Below, one piece after another: positions 1-8,189 of a stretch of 64,000 bases of DNA. The stretch is from the NCBI GenBank assembly GCA_004297725.1, contig SCUS01000071.1, forward strand, positions 62,001 through 126,000. Reading direction: 5' to 3'. Both the position numbers and the translations under genes were made by a program. The DNA comes from Myxococcaceae bacterium (GTDB lineage Bacteria; Myxococcota_A; Polyangia; Polyangiales; Ga0077539). The notes under the pieces were generated by a model, which saw only the letters and a list, made by a program, of their open reading frames with translations, did no database searches and was not told the origin of the DNA. Every line of letters begins with the position of its first letter. The stretch's first letter is position 1.

Positions 1-1927
1 GCTGACCGAAGGCGTTGGAGCCCCAGCAGCGGGCGCCGCCGTTGCGCAGCAGCACGCAGGAGTGCTTCTCGCCGGCGCCGACGCCCAGCGCCGTGGAGAT
101 GCCGGGCACCGCGGTGGGCGTCGCGCGGTCCATCATGGTGCCGTCGCCGAGCTGGCCGTCGGCGTTGGAGCCCCAGCAGAACACCGCGCCGGAGTTGCGG
201 GCGACGCAGGTGTGGCCGAGGCCCGTGGAGACCGCGAGCGCGTCGGCGATGCCGGTGGCCTCGACGGGCGTCGCGCTGGTGACGCGCATGCCGTTGCCGA
301 GCTGCCCCTGGGTGCCGCGGCCCCAGCAGGAGACGCCGCCGTTCGACCGGATGCCGCAGGTGTGGTTGGGACCCGCGTCGATCTGCTGGAAGTCCGTCGG
401 GCCCGACACGGTCACCGCGAAGGCGCGGTTGGAGTTGGTGCCGTCGCCCACCTGGCCGTCGGCGTTGGCGCCCCAGCACGAGGCCGACCCGCTGCGGCGC
501 ACCACGCAGGAGTGCGCGTCGCCCACCGCCACGGAGAGCGCGTCGTCGACGCCCTGCACCTGCACCGGCGTGGCCTGGTCGACCATCATCCCGTTGCCGA
601 TCTGCCCGCTGCGGCCGACGCCCCAGCACCACGCGGTGCCGTCGGACTTCACCGCGCACCCGTGGAAGCGGCCCACCGCGACGTCGACCACGCCCGTCAG
701 GCCCATGATGCTGGTGGGCGTGGAGCGGGTCTCCCGGGTGCCGTCGGCGATCATCCCGTTGTTGTTGGCGCCCCAGCACGCGGCCGTCCCGTCGCCGCGG
801 CGCGCGCAGATGGTCTGCGAGGTGGCCGCGAGGCGCAGGCCCATGCCGTCGCCGAAGTTGGTCATGTCCGTGTTCTGGTTGCAGTTGCCGGCCGGCCGCG
901 GCGGGCTCGAGGCCGTGTAGTTCACGACCGCGCCGTTGTCCCCGGCGGCCCAGATGTTGTTGGCGCTGAAGCCCCAGATGGTGCGCAGGTCGCGCGTGGT
1001 CATCGAGGGCACCGGGCCCCAGGCCGCGCCGTTCCAGTGCACCGCGGCGCCGCCCGCGCCGACCGCCCAGACGTCCGTCGCGCTGCTGCCCCACACCGCG
1101 CGCAGCACCCCCGTGGTGCCGGTCAGCACCCGGTTGAACTGCCGCCCGTCCCAGCGCTGCGCGGCGCTCGTGCCGACCAGCCAGACGTCGTTCGCCGACG
1201 CTCCCCAGACGCCATAGTAGTAGGTCGATCCGGAGAGGGACTGCTCGGTCCAGGTGGTGCCGTTGCCGCGGTAGACCTTGGCGCCGACGGCCCAGAGGTC
1301 GTTGGTGCCGAAGCCGTAGATGGCCTGCAGGTCGCTGCCCGCGGTGATGCCCATGGAGCTGTTGGTCCAGCGGGTGCCGTCGTAGTGCCAGGCCTGGTCG
1401 GTGCCGACCGCCCAGATGTCCGTGGCGGACGAGCCCCAGAACATCCGCAGCTCGGTGCCGCCCAGGTTGGCCATCACCTCCGCGCTGGTCGTCGGGGGCA
1501 TTCCCCCCATCACCGGGAAGCGCAGCATCGCGCCGACGCCCGCCTCGGCCGAGCCCGACGCCGGGATGGTCGCCCCGCCGGCGAAGATCGAGTCGCCGAA
1601 GCCGCCGATGGAGACCAGGCGGAAGTTGCGCTTCCCCATCTCGTCCATGAGCCCGACCATCGGACCCGCCACGAAGGCCGTGCCGTTGTACCGCCGCAGC
1701 GTCTGCTCGCCGAGGATGTACAGCCGGTCGGGCGCCGAGGCCCACATCGACAGGATGCTGTCGGTGGTGCCGCTGGCCACCGGGCGCCAGGCGCCGGGCA
1801 CCATGCTCGCGAGCGCCGAGCAGTTGTTGCCGCCGCCGGCCGGCGGCGTCGCGTCGTCACCGCAGTGGGCGACGGCGAACGCGGCGAGACAGGCACACAC
1901 CACAGGGGCGAGCTTCGATTGCTTCAT
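1..1927 (-). CDS. RCC1-repeat lipoprotein, 3' end outside the window
   Basis: The minus frame is open from the ATG at 1927 to the window edge, giving 642 codons without a stop, so the C-terminus is missing. The N-terminus (MKQSKLAPVVCACLAAFAVA then HCGDD) looks like a lipoprotein signal, although His before the Cys is not canonical. The first half has repeats of the form 'WGSSATDIWAVG' and 'WGASANDVWLVG', a beta-propeller-like pattern. From about residue 330 there are RCC1-type repeats of roughly 50 residues, each ending in CWG-x-N-x(4)-Q-[LIV]-G-[DN]-G, with a Cys pair per repeat. Such proteins are probably exported to the outer surface. The ligand is unknown. The reverse strand is open over the same stretch, but only because of codon bias. 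Confidence 0.9.
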   Translation of the reverse strand, partial: MKQSKLAPVVCACLAAFAVAHCGDDATPPAGGGNNCSALASMVPGAWRPVASGTTDSILSMWASAPDRLYILGEQTLRRYNGTAFVAGPMVGLMDEMGKRNFRLVSIGGFGDSIFAGGATIPASGSAEAGVGAMLRFPVMGGMPPTTSAEVMANLGGTELRMFWGSSATDIWAVGTDQAWHYDGTRWTNSSMGITAGSDLQAIYGFGTNDLWAVGAKVYRGNGTTWTEQSLSGSTYYYGVWGASANDVWLVGTSAAQRWDGRQFNRVLTGTTGVLRAVWGSSATDVWAVGAGGAAVHWNGAAWGPVPSMTTRDLRTIWGFSANNIWAAGDNGAVVNYTASSPPRPAGNCNQNTDMTNFGDGMGLRLAATSQTICARRGDGTAACWGANNNGMIADGTRETRSTPTSIMGLTGVVDVAVGRFHGCAVKSDGTAWCWGVGRSGQIGNGMMVDQATPVQVQGVDDALSVAVGDAHSCVVRRSGSASCWGANADGQVGDGTNSNRAFAVTVSGPTDFQQIDAGPNHTCGIRSNGGVSCWGRGTQGQLGNGMRVTSATPVEATGIADALAVSTGLGHTCVARNSGAVFCWGSNADGQLGDGTMMDRATPTAVPGISTALGVGAGEKHSCVLLRNGGARCWGSNAFGQ

Positions 1928-1994
1928 CGAGGTTCCAGGGCTCCAGCGTCGAGAGGGTTTTTACGAGATGAGGTAATGATCGACGATCCGGCGC

Positions 1995-3761
1995 TCAGGC
2001 CTGGACGCGGCGGCGGCGACGGCGGACCGCGATGACCGCTCCGAGCCCGAGCACGCCGAAGCCCCAGGCGGGGTCGGCGTCGCGGCTGCCCGCGTGGCAG
2101 CTGCAGTCGCGGTTGGAGGGCGGCAGGCTCGGGGTCGAGCCCGCGTCGATGGCGCCGTCGACCCCGGCGCCCGCGTCGCGTCCGGCGTCACGGCCCGCGT
2201 CGCGGCCCGCGTCGGCCACGGCGCCGTCGGTGCTCGCGACGTCGGGGGTGCCCGCGTCGCGCATCGGCATCGGGCGGGTGCCCGGCACGCAGGCTCCGTC
2301 GCGGCACACCTCGCCGGAGGGGCAGAGGATGGTGTCCGGCGGCGCCTCGCAGGCGTCGCGGCACATGCCGCGCTCGCAGTAGGTTCCGGTCGGGCAGGTG
2401 ATGCCGGTGCAGAGGTCTTCGCTGCAGTAGCCGTCGGGCTGGCAGCTCGCGCCGTCGGCGCAGGGGCGGCACTGGCAGCCGGGGATGCACTGCCCGAAGG
2501 TCGCCGAGGAGGGGGTGTTGTCGCAGACGTCGCGGCCGTCGCAGACCACGCCCTGGCAGGGGTTGATGCATCGGCCGGCGCGGCAGACCTGCGCGTAGGG
2601 GCAGGTGACGCCCTCGCAGATGCCGATGCAGCGGCCGTCGGAGCAGCGCTCTCCGCTGGGGCAGGTCACGTCGAGGCAGGAGGTCTCGACGCAGGTGCCG
2701 CGGGTGGAGCAGGTCTGGCCGGGCAGGCAGCCGAGCTCGGGCTGGCAGCGGTTGACGCACTGGCCGCGGTCGCACACCAGGTTGGTGCCGCAGAGGTCGT
2801 TGCCCTCGTCGGGCATGCCGTCGCAGTCGTTGTCGAAGCCGTTGCAGGCGCGGGCGCGGGGCATGTTCACCTGCTGGCAGCTCGTGCCCATGCCGGCGCA
2901 GAAGGTCACGCCCATGGCGCAGGCGCCCATCTGGCCGGGGACGGTGCAGGGCAGGCCCGCGCCGGTGCAGCCGCCCGCGATGTCGCCGCCGCGGATCTGG
3001 AAGCGGTAGAGCCCGGGCGAGCCGCCGGGGACGTTGGAGGTGCGGCACACCTCCTGGATCGCCATGGTGCGCGACATCGGGAGGGCGACGTAGTTCATGC
3101 GGTTGCCCGCGTCGAAGCCCACCTGGGCGGGCGTGCCGCCGAAGCCGCCCATGCCGCCGGAGGCGTCACCGGTGATCCACTCGCAGCGGTTGTAGCGAAA
3201 CTCCACGTCGAAGTCGCCGACGCGGGTGCAGGTGCCGGAGGTGGAGAGCACCATCTGGAAGTCGTTGAGGTGGTCGTTGTGCGAGCTGAAGTACCCGACG
3301 TTGTGCCAGGTCACGACGATGCGGTTGGGCTCGACGTGGAAGCAGATCGAGTTGTTGCTCGGCTGGCCTCCGCCGCGGGTGTCCACGTCGGCCCACCACG
3401 GCGCGATCATCGGCTGGTCGGCCACGGGAAAGGGCTGCGGCGTGAAGGTGCCGAGGCCCCCGCGGAAGGTGATGTTGCCGTTGGTGTTGAGGTAGAAGCT
3501 CTGGTAGGTGCGGCCGAAGAAGGTGAGGCCCATCGGGAAGGCGGGCCGCAGGTCGATGGCCTCGGCCGCCCCGGTGCCGTCGGGGCCCGCGTAGGAGCCG
3601 TCGTCGTTGGGGTGCACGCAGTGGTCGACGGTGCCGTAGCCGGTCGGGCCGCCGAACCCGTTGAGCAGCGGGATCGCTTCCGCGGTGGTCGCGACGAAGG
3701 TGGTCACGGTCATCGCGGCGCACGCGTTGAGAAGGGTTCGGAGGTTGCCCGGGGCGGTCAT
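1995..3761 (-). CDS. nidogen-domain, Cys-rich MYXO-CTERM surface protein (paralog 1)
   Basis: 588 residues from the ATG at 3761. This start puts a cleavable signal peptide (MTAPGNLRTLLNACAAMTVT, ending TTAEA) directly before the mature IPLLNGFGGPTGYG; the upstream in-frame ATG at 3869 would bury it. About residues 75-210 resemble an extracellular NIDO (nidogen) domain, with the conserved APWWADVD and VTWHNVGYF segments. Near residue 305, CNGFDNDCDGMPDEG matches the MopE-type metal-binding motif. Several short EGF-like Cys repeats follow, then an Asp/Ala/Gly/Arg linker. The tail has the MYXO-CTERM architecture: DCSCHAG, one hydrophobic helix, then an Arg cluster. This predicts sorting to the outer surface. 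The neighbour at 3990-5762 is a close paralog. The function is unknown, perhaps adhesion or matrix. Confidence 0.88.
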   Translation of the reverse strand: MTAPGNLRTLLNACAAMTVTTFVATTAEAIPLLNGFGGPTGYGTVDHCVHPNDDGSYAGPDGTGAAEAIDLRPAFPMGLTFFGRTYQSFYLNTNGNITFRGGLGTFTPQPFPVADQPMIAPWWADVDTRGGGQPSNNSICFHVEPNRIVVTWHNVGYFSSHNDHLNDFQMVLSTSGTCTRVGDFDVEFRYNRCEWITGDASGGMGGFGGTPAQVGFDAGNRMNYVALPMSRTMAIQEVCRTSNVPGGSPGLYRFQIRGGDIAGGCTGAGLPCTVPGQMGACAMGVTFCAGMGTSCQQVNMPRARACNGFDNDCDGMPDEGNDLCGTNLVCDRGQCVNRCQPELGCLPGQTCSTRGTCVETSCLDVTCPSGERCSDGRCIGICEGVTCPYAQVCRAGRCINPCQGVVCDGRDVCDNTPSSATFGQCIPGCQCRPCADGASCQPDGYCSEDLCTGITCPTGTYCERGMCRDACEAPPDTILCPSGEVCRDGACVPGTRPMPMRDAGTPDVASTDGAVADAGRDAGRDAGRDAGAGVDGAIDAGSTPSLPPSNRDCSCHAGSRDADPAWGFGVLGLGAVIAVRRRRRRVQA

Positions 3762-3989
3762 GAACGATGCCTCACTTCTGCGTCGGAAAACGCTTGAGCC
3801 CCAACAGGAATCCCCGGGAGCGGCGCGCAAGGGAAGACGGCGTCGGTGTCCGTGACGTGAGCACAGCACCCGACGAGATTGGCGCGACCATAGCCCAGCG
3901 TCGCGGCTCCCGTCGAGGGACAGAAGCCGCGGCGGAGGACGGCGATCAGCAGGGCGGTCGAGGGTTCTGCGAGGGAGGAGCGAGGCGGC

Positions 3990-5762
3990 TCAGCGGCGAG
4001 CGCGGCGTCGGCGGCGCGCCGCGAGGGCGGTGCCGAACGCGAGGGCGCCGAAGTACCAGCCCGGCTGATGCTCGGCCACGCCAGCGCGGCAGGTGCATCC
4101 GGTCGACCCCTGGGTCCAGCGGAGCGGGCCGGCGTCGCGGGTCGAGCCGTCGGCGAGGCGCCCGGCGTCGCGCCCGGCGTCCGCGGGGCGGCCCGTGTCG
4201 GTCGCAGGGCGGCCGGTGTCCGTGATGCGTCCCGCGTCGAGCGGGGGAGCGACGCCTGCATCGATGGGGGCGGGGGCGCCGCTCACGCACTCACCGAGCC
4301 GGCACACCTCACCCGCGGGGCAGAGCCGGGTGTCGGGGCCGACCTCGCAGGAGTCGCGGCAGGTGCCGGCCTCGCAGTGGGCGCCGGTGGGGCAGGTGAC
4401 GCCGGTGCACGCGTCGACGGTGCAGTGCCCGTCGGGCTGGCAGGTCTGGCCCGCGGCGCAGGGGCGGCACTGGCAGCCCGGGACGCACTGGCCGAAGCTG
4501 GTGGAGCGGGGGTCGTCGTCGCAGACGTCGCGGCCGTCGCAGACCACGTCGGCGCAGGGGTTGACGCATCGGCCCGCGCGGCAGCTCTGCGCCCACGGGC
4601 AGGTCACGCCGTCGCACACGCCGAGGCAGCGCCCGTCGGCGCAGCGCTGCCCCGCGGGGCAGGTCACGTTGAGGCACGAGGTCTCGACGCAGGTGCCGCG
4701 GTCGGAGCAGGAGCGGCCGGTGAGGCAGCCGAGCTCGGGCTGGCAGCGCTCGACGCACTGGCCGCGGTCGCACACCTGGTTGGTCGGGCAGAGGTCGTTG
4801 CCCTCGTCGATCATCCCGTCGCAGTCGTTGTCGAAGCCGTTGCAGGCGCGGGGGCGGGGGCGGTTGACCTGCTGGCAGGTGGTGCCCATGCCCGAGCAGA
4901 TGGTCACGCCCATGCCGCAGGCGCCCATCTGTCCGGCGACGGTGCAGGGCATGCCCGCGCCGGTGCAGCCGCCGCCGACGACGCCGCCCCGGATCTGGAA
5001 GCGGTAGAGCCCGGGCGCCCCGCCGGGGACGTTGGAGGTGCGGCACACCTCGAGGATCGCCGCGGTGCGCGACATCGGGAGCGCGACGAAGTTCATGCGG
5101 TTGCCCGCGTCGAAGCCCACCTGGGCGGGCGTGCCGCCGAGGCCGTTGGAGCCGCCGGAGGCGTCGCCGGTGGTCCACTCGCAGCGGTTGTAGCGAAACT
5201 CCACGTCGAAGTCGCCGCCGGTGGTGCAGGTGCCGGAGGTGGAGAGCACCATCTGGAAGTCGTTGAGGCGGTTGTTGTGCGAGCTGTAGTAGCCGACGTT
5301 GTGCCAGGTCACGACGATGCGGTTGGGCTCGATGTGGAAGCAGATCGAGTTGTTGCTCGGCTGGCCTCCGCCGCGGGTGTCCACGTCGCCCCACCACGGC
5401 GCGATCATGGGCTGATCGGCCACCGGGAAGGGCTGCGGGGTGTACGTGAAGAGCGCGGCGTTGAAGGTGATGTTGCCGTTGGTGTTGAGATAGAAGCTGT
5501 TGAAGGTCCGCCCGAAGAAGCGGAGGCCGGTCGGGAAGGCGGGGCGCAGGTCGATGGCCACCGCGGCGCCGCTCCCGCCGGGGCCGGCGTAGGAGCCGTC
5601 GTCGTTGGGGTGGACGCAGTGGTCGGCGGTGCCGTAGCCCGTCGGCCCGCCGAAGCCGTTGAGCAGGGGGATGGCCTGCGCCTCGGGGGAGGCCGCGACG
5701 AGCATGGCGGAGAACGCACAGACGGAGAGCAGCGGGCGCTGGAGTCGACCCAGGGCGATCAT
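3990..5762 (-). CDS. nidogen-domain, Cys-rich MYXO-CTERM surface protein (paralog 2)
   Basis: 590 residues with the same architecture as the downstream gene: signal peptide ending PEAQA, mature start IPLLNGFGGPTGYGTADHC, NIDO domain, MopE-like CNGFDNDCDGMIDEG, Cys-x(2-3)-G-x-x-C repeats, an Asp/Gly/Arg-rich linker, CTCRAG and a single hydrophobic helix followed by an Arg-rich end. By eye most of the NIDO and Cys-repeat region is identical to the other copy. The linker before the MYXO-CTERM tail has diverged in sequence and length. The 228-bp gap between the copies holds no gene. The pair looks like a tandem duplication kept under selection, because neither frame is broken. Confidence 0.88.
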   Translation of the reverse strand: MIALGRLQRPLLSVCAFSAMLVAASPEAQAIPLLNGFGGPTGYGTADHCVHPNDDGSYAGPGGSGAAVAIDLRPAFPTGLRFFGRTFNSFYLNTNGNITFNAALFTYTPQPFPVADQPMIAPWWGDVDTRGGGQPSNNSICFHIEPNRIVVTWHNVGYYSSHNNRLNDFQMVLSTSGTCTTGGDFDVEFRYNRCEWTTGDASGGSNGLGGTPAQVGFDAGNRMNFVALPMSRTAAILEVCRTSNVPGGAPGLYRFQIRGGVVGGGCTGAGMPCTVAGQMGACGMGVTICSGMGTTCQQVNRPRPRACNGFDNDCDGMIDEGNDLCPTNQVCDRGQCVERCQPELGCLTGRSCSDRGTCVETSCLNVTCPAGQRCADGRCLGVCDGVTCPWAQSCRAGRCVNPCADVVCDGRDVCDDDPRSTSFGQCVPGCQCRPCAAGQTCQPDGHCTVDACTGVTCPTGAHCEAGTCRDSCEVGPDTRLCPAGEVCRLGECVSGAPAPIDAGVAPPLDAGRITDTGRPATDTGRPADAGRDAGRLADGSTRDAGPLRWTQGSTGCTCRAGVAEHQPGWYFGALAFGTALAARRRRRARR

Positions 5763-5890
5763 CGATGGGGCCTCTTCGTGATGGTTGAACGGACGCTCAG
5801 AAGAATCTCTGCCGTCGCGGCATCGGGCACGTTAGTGCATTCCCGCAGCCCTCGTCGAGAGGACCCTTGACCGGCGACACGGCGGAGCTC

Positions 5891-6814
5891 TCAGCCTGGC
5901 GTCGGGGCTGATCCCTCGTCGCGGACCTTCGACCAGTCGAGGCGGTCGCTGTCGGCGGCGCGGGGGAGGGCGCGCTGCAGCGCCGCGAGGAGCGAGGCGC
6001 GGCCCTGCGGCAGCTTCTTCGGGTCGCAGCGCGCGGAGAGCCGCCAGGTGACCTTCTCGCCGTTGAAATCGAGGGGGCCCTCCAGCTCCACGGCGCCGCG
6101 CAGGTCGAACTTCGCGGGCTCGTCGACGAGGGGCTGCACCGCCGCCTGGAGGACGGCCCGGGCGCGCTCCACGGGGACGCTCCATGGGGAGCTCACGTCG
6201 ACGATGGCGCGCTGCCAGGAGTGGGTGCGGTTGGTGACGGTGCCGATGCCGCCGTTGGGGATGAAGTGCAGCGGGCCCGCGGCGTCGCGGAGCACTGTGA
6301 CCCGCATGGTCATCTCCTCGACGGTTCCGGTGATGGTGCCGATGGAGATGGTGTCGCCCACCGCGTACTGGTTCTCCATCAGGATGAAGAAGCCGCCGAA
6401 GAAGTCCTTCACGATGGTCTGCGCGCCGAAGCCGACGGCGACGCCCGCGATGCCCGCGCCGGCCAGCACCGGCGTCACGTCGAGGCCGATGCTCGCGAGC
6501 ACGGTGACCGTGGCGATGGCGTAGACGATCGCCCGCGCCACGGAGCCCGACACCCGCACCAGCGTCTCCACGCGCTGGCTCTGCTGGATCATCGAGGCCG
6601 TGGCGACGGTGTCCTTCGGGCCTCGCGCCGCCGCCCGCTGGGTGATGAAGCGCTCGAGCCGCGGCACCAGCCTCAAGAGCGCCCGGGCCACCAGGATCGT
6701 GACCGTGATGCGGAGGCCCGCGCCGAGGACCATCCGGACGACCTCGGGCAGCGCCGACCAGAACGGGAGCACGAACTCGCTCGCACCGCGCACTGAACCG
6801 TGGGTGTTCTGCAT
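5891..6814 (-). CDS. small-conductance mechanosensitive channel family protein (MscS-like)
   Basis: 307 residues from the ATG at 6814. A longer reading frame upstream runs antisense through the neighbouring epimerase gene and is not credible. The N-terminal part has about three membrane segments. The pore-lining region and start of the beta domain read 'AGAGIAGVAVGFGAQTIVKD' followed by FFGGFFILMENQYAVGD, the signature of MscS channels. The cytoplasmic beta domain (GTVEEMTMRVTVLRD, then HFIPNGGIGTVTN) follows. Channels of this family open under membrane tension and protect the cell from hypo-osmotic shock. The length is close to that of E. coli MscS (286). The gene is transcribed divergently from the epimerase gene, with only 51 bases between the two starts. 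Confidence 0.92.
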   Translation of the reverse strand: MQNTHGSVRGASEFVLPFWSALPEVVRMVLGAGLRITVTILVARALLRLVPRLERFITQRAAARGPKDTVATASMIQQSQRVETLVRVSGSVARAIVYAIATVTVLASIGLDVTPVLAGAGIAGVAVGFGAQTIVKDFFGGFFILMENQYAVGDTISIGTITGTVEEMTMRVTVLRDAAGPLHFIPNGGIGTVTNRTHSWQRAIVDVSSPWSVPVERARAVLQAAVQPLVDEPAKFDLRGAVELEGPLDFNGEKVTWRLSARCDPKKLPQGRASLLAALQRALPRAADSDRLDWSKVRDEGSAPTPG

Positions 6815-6865
6815 GGCGGCGGAAGATACTTCGCCCGCGGGACGCGCTGGTACACACTCTCCGGG

Positions 6866-7891
6866 GTGGAGCTGCTGATCACCGGAGCCACCGGTTTCCT
6901 CGGGCGGACGCTGACCGCCCGGCTGGTGCGAGAGGGCCATCGGGTGCGGGCGCTGGTGCGGTCGGAGTCCGACCCGGCGGCGAGGGAGCGGCTTCGGGCG
7001 CTGGGCGCCGTGGAGCGCGTTGGCACGGTGACCGACGAGGCCACCGTGCGCGCGGCGATGGCGGGCGTCGAGGCGGTGGTGCACTGCGCGCAGGTGGGGC
7101 CGCGGGCCTCCGACGAGCTCGCGGAGGCGGTCAACCTCGTCGGCGCGGAGAACGTGCTGCACGCGGCGCGGGCGCTGGGCGTCCGAAGGATGGTGTTCCG
7201 CTCGAGCGAGTCGGTCACCCGCGGGGGCGTCGCGCGCAGCTACGTCGACGAGGAGCATCCCTCGCCGCCGCGCTTCACCGACCGCTCGGCGGAGGCGCTC
7301 TCGCTCGCCGACGACCTCGTGGGGGCCGCGGGCAACGACGCCTTCTCGACGGTGGTGATCCGCCCGGGGATTCTCTGGGGCCCCGACGACACCCGGTGGC
7401 TGCCGGCGGTGCTGCGCCGCGTGCTCGCCGGGCGCTGGCGGTGGATCGACGGGGGGCGGTCGATGGTCCCGACGAGCCACGTCGACAGCGTGGTCGACGC
7501 GATGGTGCGCTCGCTGACGGTCGAGGTCGCGGCGGGGCGCACCTACTACGTGACCGACGACGAGCGGGTGACCGCGAGGGAGTTCGTGAGCCGCTCGGTG
7601 GCCGCCGCGGGCGCGGGGAAGTTCTCCGCGGGGAGCCTGCCTTACTGGGCGGCGTATGCGCTGGGCTGGTGGGCCGAGCGCGGGGACGACCCGCTGGCGT
7701 GCCACCGCGCGGAGGTCTCGACCCTCGGGCAGGTCGCGTATTTCAACGTCCAGCGAGCGCGCAAGGAGCTCGGCTGGGCGCCGGTGCTGAGCGTCGACGA
7801 GGGGATGCGCTCGCTCGCCGCGTGGGCTGCGAAGCGGGGCGGCGCGGAGGTCGTCGCGCGGGGCGAGGTCGACCCGGCGCTGCCGGGCTGA
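6866..7891 (+). CDS. NAD-dependent epimerase/dehydratase (extended SDR family)
   Basis: 341 residues from a GTG at 6866, chosen because it places the Rossmann motif TGATGFLG at residues 6-13, as is usual in this family. An ATG at 6800 would add an unrelated Arg/Gly stretch and overlap the start of the MscS gene. The region around residues 115-150 (VFRSSESVTRGG, then SYVDEEHPSP) replaces the usual YxxxK segment. I cannot place a clear catalytic Tyr-x(3)-Lys, so an atypical SDR is possible. The C-terminal half resembles NAD(P)-dependent steroid or sugar epimerase-like proteins. The substrate cannot be named. Confidence 0.85.
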   Translation: MELLITGATGFLGRTLTARLVREGHRVRALVRSESDPAARERLRALGAVERVGTVTDEATVRAAMAGVEAVVHCAQVGPRASDELAEAVNLVGAENVLHAARALGVRRMVFRSSESVTRGGVARSYVDEEHPSPPRFTDRSAEALSLADDLVGAAGNDAFSTVVIRPGILWGPDDTRWLPAVLRRVLAGRWRWIDGGRSMVPTSHVDSVVDAMVRSLTVEVAAGRTYYVTDDERVTAREFVSRSVAAAGAGKFSAGSLPYWAAYALGWWAERGDDPLACHRAEVSTLGQVAYFNVQRARKELGWAPVLSVDEGMRSLAAWAAKRGGAEVVARGEVDPALPG

Positions 7892-7914
7892 TCGTCGGGC
7901 CTCTCCGGGCGTCG

Positions 7915-7944
7915 GATCGCGGTCTCTGGGAGACCCTTGCGATC
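7915..7944. terminator. stem-loop between the epimerase gene and the SRP RNA
   Basis: GATCGC-GGTCTC, loop TGG, GAGACC, a three-base CTT bulge, then GCGATC form a 12-bp interrupted stem. It lies 23 bases after the stop of the plus-strand epimerase gene and just past the 3' end of the minus-strand SRP RNA, so it could stop both transcripts. There is no clear T run on either side, so intrinsic termination is only a guess. Confidence 0.4.
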
Positions 7945-7965
7945 AGACGATCGGAGGAGGGAGAG

Positions 7966-8051
7966 GGTGGCCCGGCTGCACCGCGATCTACGCTGCCGTT
8001 GCTTCGTTTCCGACCTGGCGGGGTTCACGAGCCAAGGTCAGCCGGGCCATA
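7966..8051 (-). ncRNA. ffs: signal recognition particle RNA (small bacterial 4.5S type)
   Basis: Read on the minus strand, the RNA begins TGGCCCGGCTG (8049 to 8039) and ends CAGCCGGGCCA (7978 to 7968), which pair as a perfect 11-bp closing stem. At its tip sits the conserved domain IV: CAGG, stem TCG, GAAA tetraloop, stem CGA, then AGCA. This is the Ffh-binding symmetric loop capped by a GNRA loop. The RNA is the scaffold of the signal recognition particle, which delivers inner membrane proteins to FtsY. At about 85-90 nucleotides it is slightly shorter than the E. coli 4.5S RNA (114). The exact ends are approximate, and no promoter could be fixed with confidence. Confidence 0.92.
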
Positions 8052-8189
8052 TGATCTTCAGGATCTCTCCCTCGGACGGCGCGGGGTGTACCCCAACCTC
8101 CCGGGGGAAGGCAACCCGAGAACGCGCGAATCATCCGCCGGGCCCTCGACTGGAGTCCGCGCGTCGATGGGGCTACAAGCCGCGCACCT

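Noticed and set aside
62-2035. Long open frame on the plus strand opposite the RCC1 lipoprotein
   Set aside because: It is the codon-aligned complement of the minus-strand gene, with Ala/Gly/Arg/His/Val-rich low-complexity product, no domain and no ribosome binding site. The minus strand carries clear RCC1 repeats.
2094-5870. Two long plus-strand frames opposite the nidogen-domain pair
   Set aside because: Both are low-complexity mirror frames of conserved minus-strand genes with signal peptides and sorting tails.
6812-7705. N-terminal extension of the MscS frame upstream of 6814
   Set aside because: The extra 297 residues are the antisense of the SDR gene and contain no recognisable domain; MscS proteins normally start near the ATG at 6814.
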